Virus record (IMG/VR): IMGVR_UViG_3300046167_000939
Location: 1 to 47,692 of that record
Origin: a virus
Length of the DNA stretch: 47,692 nucleotides
Strand: one strand, 5' to 3'
Numbering within the stretch: the stretch's first letter is position 1; every line of letters begins with the position of its first letter. Below the pieces are notes generated by a model. The model was given only the letters and a program-made list of their open reading frames with translations. It was not told the origin of the DNA and made no database searches. The translations under genes were made by a program, and so were the position numbers. Below are positions 43,398 to 47,692 of this stretch, piece by piece.

Positions 43398-45278
43398 TCA
43401 TGATGTTTTAACAAATTTACTAAGTAATTTATCTAAATTTTTTTCAATATTTTCTAGTCTTTTAAATAAATCTTCTTCTTTTGAAGCTTTAAAGTTATCT
43501 ATTTGAGTTTGATAAGCATCAATATTTAATTTTGCAAACGAAGACATAGACTTAGAAACCTCAGTCAAAAGAGTTGTCCCTTGGCCTGAAATTGGTGTAC
43601 CTGACAACGAAATAGAAAAAGAATTTAAACCATTTAAAAGACCGTCAAAAGACTCTTTTGTTATTTTGTTAATTTCTTTAGATTGAATGAAAAGATCCTT
43701 TATAAGATATAAACTAGTTTTTTGTACAAATAAAATCTCTTCTAAAAAAGCATTTAACTGTTCTCCTAATACTAAACTATTCATTTCATTAGAGTAACCT
43801 AGGTAAACTGATGCATTATATCCATTCTGTGTGTCTGGTAATCTATTATAATCTCCTATTACTATTTTTTGTCCGTTTAAATGAATATTTCCTTCATTTG
43901 ATAACATTAAATACGAAGAAAAATTATCATTAGACACAGGATTTAAAAGTGTAATGCTACCTTGAGAGTCTTTGTGAAGACTAAATGTAATGTCATCTGA
44001 TATTGATGTTATTGATGACATTTTATTTTGACTATAGTTTGATATTGGTCTGTTGTTTGGTATAAAAGAAACATAATCGTTACTTAACGGAGGTCTCTCT
44101 AAAGTGTTTTTTGGTAATAAAACAGGTTCTACAAAATTATCAATATGTGGAATTGTAAACTTAATATTATTTTTAATAATTTTACTCTCACTAGAAGATT
44201 CAGAAACTATAAGAGAAGAACTATTGTTTTTTATGTTATATTGTTTTTTAATACCTAGTGAAGTCCTAATATTATTGTCTACTTTATCTGGGTTTTTAAA
44301 CTGCTGTATAGACTTAACTGTTTCATAAAATAAACCATTATCAACATCAGGACTAATATTATTGCCATATAAAATTAATTTTTTTCCATCATCATCAATT
44401 ATATTTTCATCTGAAATGAAACTAATTTTTTTAGTAGAATTAAACGATTTATTTTTTAATTTCTCATTAATACCAGCAATAATAGATATTTTTCCACTAG
44501 CAGGATCTCTAAATGTACTATCATTCTCAGATAAACTTTTTTTAACATTATAATAGTCAGAACCAAGTTCAATACTAGTATTATGAGTCCCTCTTAAGAC
44601 TAAATCTTCATGATTAATTATTGAATCACAAGAAGGTCTTAGTCTATATTTTTTTAATTCACTTGTGTAGTATTCATTATTTAGTAACTTATTAGAAATA
44701 ATAGATTTAACTTCTGTATCTGGATTGTGAATTAAATTATTATTTAAACTAAGAATTTCTTTTTTATTGTTTTCAATTCCAAGAATACCTTTTTGTTCTG
44801 ACTTAATACCGTCATTAATATCAAGTCTACTAGGTGAAAAATAAGATATTTCTCTTTCATTAAAGCAATAAGATGTATCTTCTGTATTTAATAAACTGTG
44901 TACTCTTCCTAAATAATACCCGTTTATATTGTATTTTTCTACACTATTAAACTTTTTATTATTTAAATTGTATCTATAAAACCATACAGTTTCTCCAATC
45001 TTTATTGGAAAGTTTATATGTGAAGAAATAAAAGGTATAGCAATATTTATAATGTTATCTTCTTGTTTAATATAATTATCATTATAGACTAAATCTACAC
45101 AAAATACAGTATTTTGAGGTAATGAAGATATAAATCTTAAAAAGTTTTTGTCTTCAATAACACTATCATCATCAAAATATCTTTTAAGGATATTATTCTG
45201 AATTAAGTCGTTTGTTATTTTTACAACGTCACCTGCAAATTCTTTGATAACATAAACTACTTTATATTGAATAAACAT
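43398..45278 (-). CDS. Baseplate hub or spike-like protein (OB-fold type)
   Basis: 626 aa. An N-terminal beta domain with FISSHINFPIKIGETVWFYR, then NINGYYLGRVHSLLNTEDTS and YCFNERE, matches the OB-fold region of gp5-like spike or hub proteins in marine T4-like phages. A central GSITLLNPVSNDNFSSYLML and GNIHLNGQKIVIGDY suggests beta-helical or spike-shaft type repeats. The C-terminal 60 residues form a coiled coil (FKRLENIEKNLDKLLSKFV). No lysozyme domain is visible, unlike T4 gp5. Upstream of gp25, as expected for a baseplate centre. Confidence 0.8.
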   Translation of the reverse strand: MFIQYKVVYVIKEFAGDVVKITNDLIQNNILKRYFDDDSVIEDKNFLRFISSLPQNTVFCVDLVYNDNYIKQEDNIINIAIPFISSHINFPIKIGETVWFYRYNLNNKKFNSVEKYNINGYYLGRVHSLLNTEDTSYCFNEREISYFSPSRLDINDGIKSEQKGILGIENNKKEILSLNNNLIHNPDTEVKSIISNKLLNNEYYTSELKKYRLRPSCDSIINHEDLVLRGTHNTSIELGSDYYNVKKSLSENDSTFRDPASGKISIIAGINEKLKNKSFNSTKKISFISDENIIDDDGKKLILYGNNISPDVDNGLFYETVKSIQQFKNPDKVDNNIRTSLGIKKQYNIKNNSSSLIVSESSSESKIIKNNIKFTIPHIDNFVEPVLLPKNTLERPPLSNDYVSFIPNNRPISNYSQNKMSSITSISDDITFSLHKDSQGSITLLNPVSNDNFSSYLMLSNEGNIHLNGQKIVIGDYNRLPDTQNGYNASVYLGYSNEMNSLVLGEQLNAFLEEILFVQKTSLYLIKDLFIQSKEINKITKESFDGLLNGLNSFSISLSGTPISGQGTTLLTEVSKSMSSFAKLNIDAYQTQIDNFKASKEEDLFKRLENIEKNLDKLLSKFVKTS

Positions 45279-45284
45279 AAATAT

Positions 45285-45665
45285 TTACCCATTAATCTTA
45301 TTAAAGATATCGTCTTCTGAAATCTCAGAAGATTTTTCTTCTTCTTTAGCAATAAGTTCAGCAAGTTTTAATATTTGATCATTTGATTTACTCATTCTCT
45401 CAATATATTTTGACATAATTGCACCAATGTTCATATGTTCATTAATACCTGCACCTGTCATAGAAATATATGCGTCATTAAAAAGCATTTTTGACTTTTC
45501 TCTGTCTTCAACTGAATTTTCATATATTTCTTTCCAGAGCATTTTCTTTTTATCTTCTAAAGAATCAATATTTTCCAAAATATCAGAAAAGTTTTTTATC
45601 TGTTCTTCTTTTTTTTCAACTACATCCAGTTTTTTAGAAATGGATTCAATGTTTTGTGTCTTCAT
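45285..45665 (-). CDS. Conserved small helical protein downstream of late sigma gene
   Basis: 126 aa, nearly all helical: LEDKKKMLWKEIYENSVEDR, then MSKYIERMSKSNDQILKLAE, then a Glu-rich tail. I recall proteins with the KYLERM.KSN.QL.KLAEL block next to the late sigma gene in marine T4-like phages, but without a known function. Position between the sigma factor and the baseplate hub could suit a transcription accessory or a tail assembly helper; the sequence alone does not decide. Nine bases separate it from the sigma gene stop. Confidence 0.8.
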   Translation of the reverse strand: MKTQNIESISKKLDVVEKKEEQIKNFSDILENIDSLEDKKKMLWKEIYENSVEDREKSKMLFNDAYISMTGAGINEHMNIGAIMSKYIERMSKSNDQILKLAELIAKEEEKSSEISEDDIFNKING

Positions 45666-45674
45666 AAATTATCC

Positions 45675-46379
45675 TTAGAATATATCGAACATCTTATCAG
45701 GTCCAGCTATTTTTTTATAATGTTTTCTTATCGTTGACAAAGAAGAACTAAGCTCAGAACTATTAAGTCCTGATATTTCCCTTAAATAAACAAATATAGC
45801 TCTTTTATTTAAGTAATCTAGATTGTCAACATTAGTAAATATCTGTTGAATAGCTTTTATACAACGTTTATCTCTACCATCTTTTAATTGATTTTCTATA
45901 TAAATTAACATTTCATCTATTACATTAGGAATATTATTTTTTCTCTCTTTTTCATCAGGAGATAATTCTATTCTACTTTCAGACAATTTTGATTTGTCTC
46001 TAAACGACATACTTTCTGGTGCATTTAAAGAAACACTTCTATTAGCATTCTTTGCTAATCGTCTTGAGTTAATAGTTAACCAATTTTTTGCAACAACATT
46101 AAAATAAGAAAAAGCTTTAGTACCATTATCTGGATTCCATTTATGAAGTGTTTCAAATAAAAAAGTCGAGCAATCATTTTTTAAGTGACTTATATCTTCT
46201 ATAGTTGCTTTAAATTTATAGACAGATACAAGACTATGTACTAATTCATTAAAAGCAGGCATTATATGTTCTTCGTATAATGAATCTTTTTCTTTTTTAC
46301 AATCAGATTTTTGATATAAAACTATTTTTTCTTGTGTTTCTAGAGTAAAATATTGTTTTCTTTTTCTTTTTTTTGTCAC
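45675..46379 (-). CDS. gp55: Late-transcription sigma factor, T4 gp55-like
   Basis: 234 aa. FLFETLHKWNPDNGTKAFSY (74-92), then FNVVAKNWLTINSRRLAKNA, is the region-2-like signature of phage late sigma factors; it ends in a C-terminal helical part GLNSSELSSSLSTIRKHYKK that looks like a remnant helix-turn-helix. It redirects host RNA polymerase to late promoters. Start GTG at 46379 with AAGGA upstream. The GTG overlaps the TGA (46378-46376) ending the +1 frame of the preceding gene, so its translation is likely coupled to ribosomes that made the frameshifted product. Confidence 0.9.
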   Translation of the reverse strand: MTKKRKRKQYFTLETQEKIVLYQKSDCKKEKDSLYEEHIMPAFNELVHSLVSVYKFKATIEDISHLKNDCSTFLFETLHKWNPDNGTKAFSYFNVVAKNWLTINSRRLAKNANRSVSLNAPESMSFRDKSKLSESRIELSPDEKERKNNIPNVIDEMLIYIENQLKDGRDKRCIKAIQQIFTNVDNLDYLNKRAIFVYLREISGLNSSELSSSLSTIRKHYKKIAGPDKMFDIF

Positions 46380-46507
46380 ATTTTTTCCTTATGATCTTCT
46401 AAGTCTGAATATTCTTTTTTTGGTTTATCTATATTACTTAATTCATAAGAAATATCTAGTATAATATCTCTTGTTTCTTCTATTTCAAACAAAAGTCTTC
46501 TAATTTC
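46376..46507 (-). CDS. 3' part of +1-shifted small membrane-anchored protein
   Basis: The +1 frame after CCC at 46511-46509 reads EIRRLLFEIEETRDIILDIS and ends ...DHKEKM at TGA 46378-46376. From memory, the family carries the continuous string PLFxDSPEIRR, whose two halves lie in different frames here. Only a TTG at 46519 without ribosome-binding site could serve as separate start. Charged and helical, predicted cytoplasmic. Full product would be about 103 aa. Confidence 0.8.
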   Translation of the reverse strand, partial: EIRRLLFEIEETRDIILDISYELSNIDKPKKEYSDLEDHKEKM

Positions 46508-46512
46508 AGGGG
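46506..46512 (-). other. Candidate +1 frameshift site (CCC TGA)
   Basis: Zero frame AGC CCC TGA A; sliding Pro tRNA from CCC to CCT and reading GAA next restores the conserved D-S-P-E-I-R-R. A shifty proline codon directly before UGA is the architecture of known +1 recoding sites (RF2 CUU UGA; antizyme UCC UGA). One extra C in the C4 run (46509-46512) is the mundane alternative. Confidence 0.7.
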
Positions 46513-46688
46513 CTATCAAAAAATAAAGGAATTTCTAATATTTCATTGATTCTTATATATTTTTCATCTATTTTTGTTAGTGAATTTTCTAATTTATCTT
46601 GTATGTTTAATACAATTAATGCAAATTTAATACAGTAATAAACAAAAAAAATCAATAAAAAAAACAAAACTAATATTAATATAGTCAT
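46506..46688 (-). CDS. Small membrane-anchored protein, 5' part
   Basis: 60 codons. Residues 3-27 form one hydrophobic helix (ILILVLFFLLIFFVYYCIKF), so the protein is probably membrane-anchored with its C-terminus in the cytoplasm; then NSLTKIDEKYIRINEILEIP and LFFDSP before TGA. It belongs, from memory, to a small conserved family of T4-like marine phages of about 90-110 aa, so the zero-frame product is truncated. ATG 46688 overlaps the stop of the glycosyltransferase (ATGA). Function unknown. Confidence 0.8.
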   Translation of the reverse strand: MTILILVLFFLLIFFVYYCIKFALIVLNIQDKLENSLTKIDEKYIRINEILEIPLFFDSP

Positions 46689-47692
46689 AGTAAATTCTCA
46701 AAAAAGTAATTATATTCTTTTAGTATTTTACTAATATTATAATTTTGTTTAATTTTTTCTTTATTATCTAAAGATATCTTCTTATAAAAAGTTTCTTTAT
46801 CAAAAAATTTATCTAAACATTCAATCATACTCACCTCACAGAATTCTGCCCATGTTGGTTCCTGGTTTTCATCAATAAAATTATTACTAAAAAAATCTAA
46901 TTTTTTTAAATTATAGTCAACACCTAAAAAACTATCTTTTAAGTATTCTTTATATGCTGAATGATTTGTAGCAATAATAGGTAAACCAGAAACTGCTGAT
47001 TCAATAAAAGACAGACCCCACCCTTCACCTCTTGTTCCTGAAAGAAAGCAACTAATCTTCTTGCAATTATATAAATCATATAATTCTTCTATAGATACAT
47101 TTCCAAATATTAATTGAATCTTCTCTCTTTCTTTAAGAGAAAATCTTTTTTTTATGTTATCTAATAAAATATTTTTTTCTAATAAAGAATATTTTCCTGT
47201 GTTTACTTTTAATAAAACACCAATATCTTTATCTTTCACAAAATCAATAGCTGTTTTTAAAGTCTTATATGTATTCTTTCTATCTGAAATGTCTTCATTA
47301 CTTGTTATTTGACCCATTATTAAAATATTTTTGTCGTATTTTAATTTTTCATCTATATTAATAACACTCTTATGATCATCTTCAAAGTAATCATAATATG
47401 CTTCGTTAATTACTTCTATCGGAGTTTGTATATTTATACCAAAAAGATTAGAAGTGTTAACAAAAGCTCTTTTAGTAAACTCTGATGGTACTATTACTTT
47501 TGTCATTGAGTTAACATTGTCAATCCAAGATTTTTTAACAATATTTGTTTCGAAACCAGCAGTAATTCCTATATTAATAGGTGATATATTAATCCATTCA
47601 TGTGGCAGACCAATTTGATATGATATATTAAAAGAACTATTTTTTTTATTTGCTAAAAGAACAATATTATTTATTAAGTCTTTTTGTAAATT
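46685..47692 (-). CDS. Glycosyltransferase, GT4-type (5' end cut by window)
   Basis: Open to the window edge: above the Met at 47506 the frame continues for 62 codons with good sequence (LPHEWINISPINIGITAGFE, then WIDNVNSMTKVIVPSEFTKR), so that Met is internal. The C-terminal domain has ILIMGQITS, LLKVNTGKY, QLIFGNVSIEELYDLYNCKK and the E-x7-E donor-binding motif in EGWGLSFIESAVSGLP, all typical of GT-B family 4 enzymes. It transfers an activated sugar to an unknown acceptor, perhaps phage DNA, a virion protein or host surface glycan. It is coupled to the next gene by an ATGA overlap. Confidence 0.9.
   Translation of the reverse strand, partial: NLQKDLINNIVLLANKKNSSFNISYQIGLPHEWINISPINIGITAGFETNIVKKSWIDNVNSMTKVIVPSEFTKRAFVNTSNLFGINIQTPIEVINEAYYDYFEDDHKSVINIDEKLKYDKNILIMGQITSNEDISDRKNTYKTLKTAIDFVKDKDIGVLLKVNTGKYSLLEKNILLDNIKKRFSLKEREKIQLIFGNVSIEELYDLYNCKKISCFLSGTRGEGWGLSFIESAVSGLPIIATNHSAYKEYLKDSFLGVDYNLKKLDFFSNNFIDENQEPTWAEFCEVSMIECLDKFFDKETFYKKISLDNKEKIKQNYNISKILKEYNYFFENLL

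Noticed and set aside
1-47692. tRNA genes, CRISPR arrays, insertion sequences, att sites
   Set aside because: Nearly every base is accounted for by coding frames; no cloverleaf-sized gap, spaced repeat array, transposase or integrase was seen.

Overview
This window is a piece of a strictly lytic-type, T4-related myovirus genome (tailed phage with contractile-type baseplate genes). It is very AT-rich, and every convincing gene lies on the minus strand, so transcription runs from 47692 down to 1. The assignment rests on T4-type genes in recognisable order: late sigma factor (gp55-like), gp25 and gp6 baseplate wedge proteins, a recombination nuclease (gp47 and gp46 fused), primase, RuvC-like resolvase, terminase (gp17), portal (gp20), prohead protease (gp21), scaffold (gp22) and major capsid protein (gp23). 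The many huge asparagine-rich virion proteins with LamG and fibronectin folds, and the sequence flavour, resemble marine or 'far-T4' phages. The host cannot be read from the window.

Layout in the direction of transcription. 47692-45285: a glycosyltransferase cut by the window edge, a small membrane-anchored protein, the late sigma factor and a conserved small helical protein. 45278-40999: baseplate centre (spike or hub protein, gp25, gp6). 40994-15869: a 25 kb block of large virion proteins (DNRLRE-like, LamG, FN3 and unrecognised), probably baseplate, fibre and appendage proteins. 15862-10497: an inserted DNA-metabolism island (RuvC-like nuclease, primase, Mre11-Rad50 fusion, a Cys4 protein and an unknown). 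10494-1: packaging and head module (terminase, portal, a conserved head-region protein, prohead protease, two paralogous small beta-type proteins, three small helix-containing proteins, scaffold, capsid). Gaps are tiny, most starts have a Shine-Dalgarno (AAGGA or GGAG type), and many junctions are TAATG or ATGA, so genes are translationally coupled.

The striking feature is that at least six genes are broken into two overlapping reading frames, and in every case the second half lies in the +1 frame. They are the membrane protein at 46.5 kb (CCC TGA), gp6 at 41.77 kb (C6 run), a LamG baseplate protein at 37.04 kb (A8 run), the head-region gene at 6.29 kb (A6 run), a paralogous small virion gene at 5.09 kb (CGA TGA) and a scaffold-neighbour gene at 2.87 kb (AAAA). 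A seventh, ambiguous case lies at 29.12 kb. The downstream halves lack a ribosome-binding site, continue conserved family sequence, and often end exactly on the next gene's start. This is either recurrent programmed +1 frameshifting in a phage or a systematic one-base-insertion artefact. No -1 case was found.

Other points of note: a single-chain Mre11-Rad50 (gp47-gp46) protein; a scaffold gene with an internal start (perfect Shine-Dalgarno) exactly where base composition changes; a motif shared among scaffold-region proteins; and much higher GC in the capsid gene. No tRNA, rRNA, CRISPR, insertion sequence or convincing promoter or terminator was seen. No stretch above 300 bases is gene-free once the frameshifted reading frames are counted.
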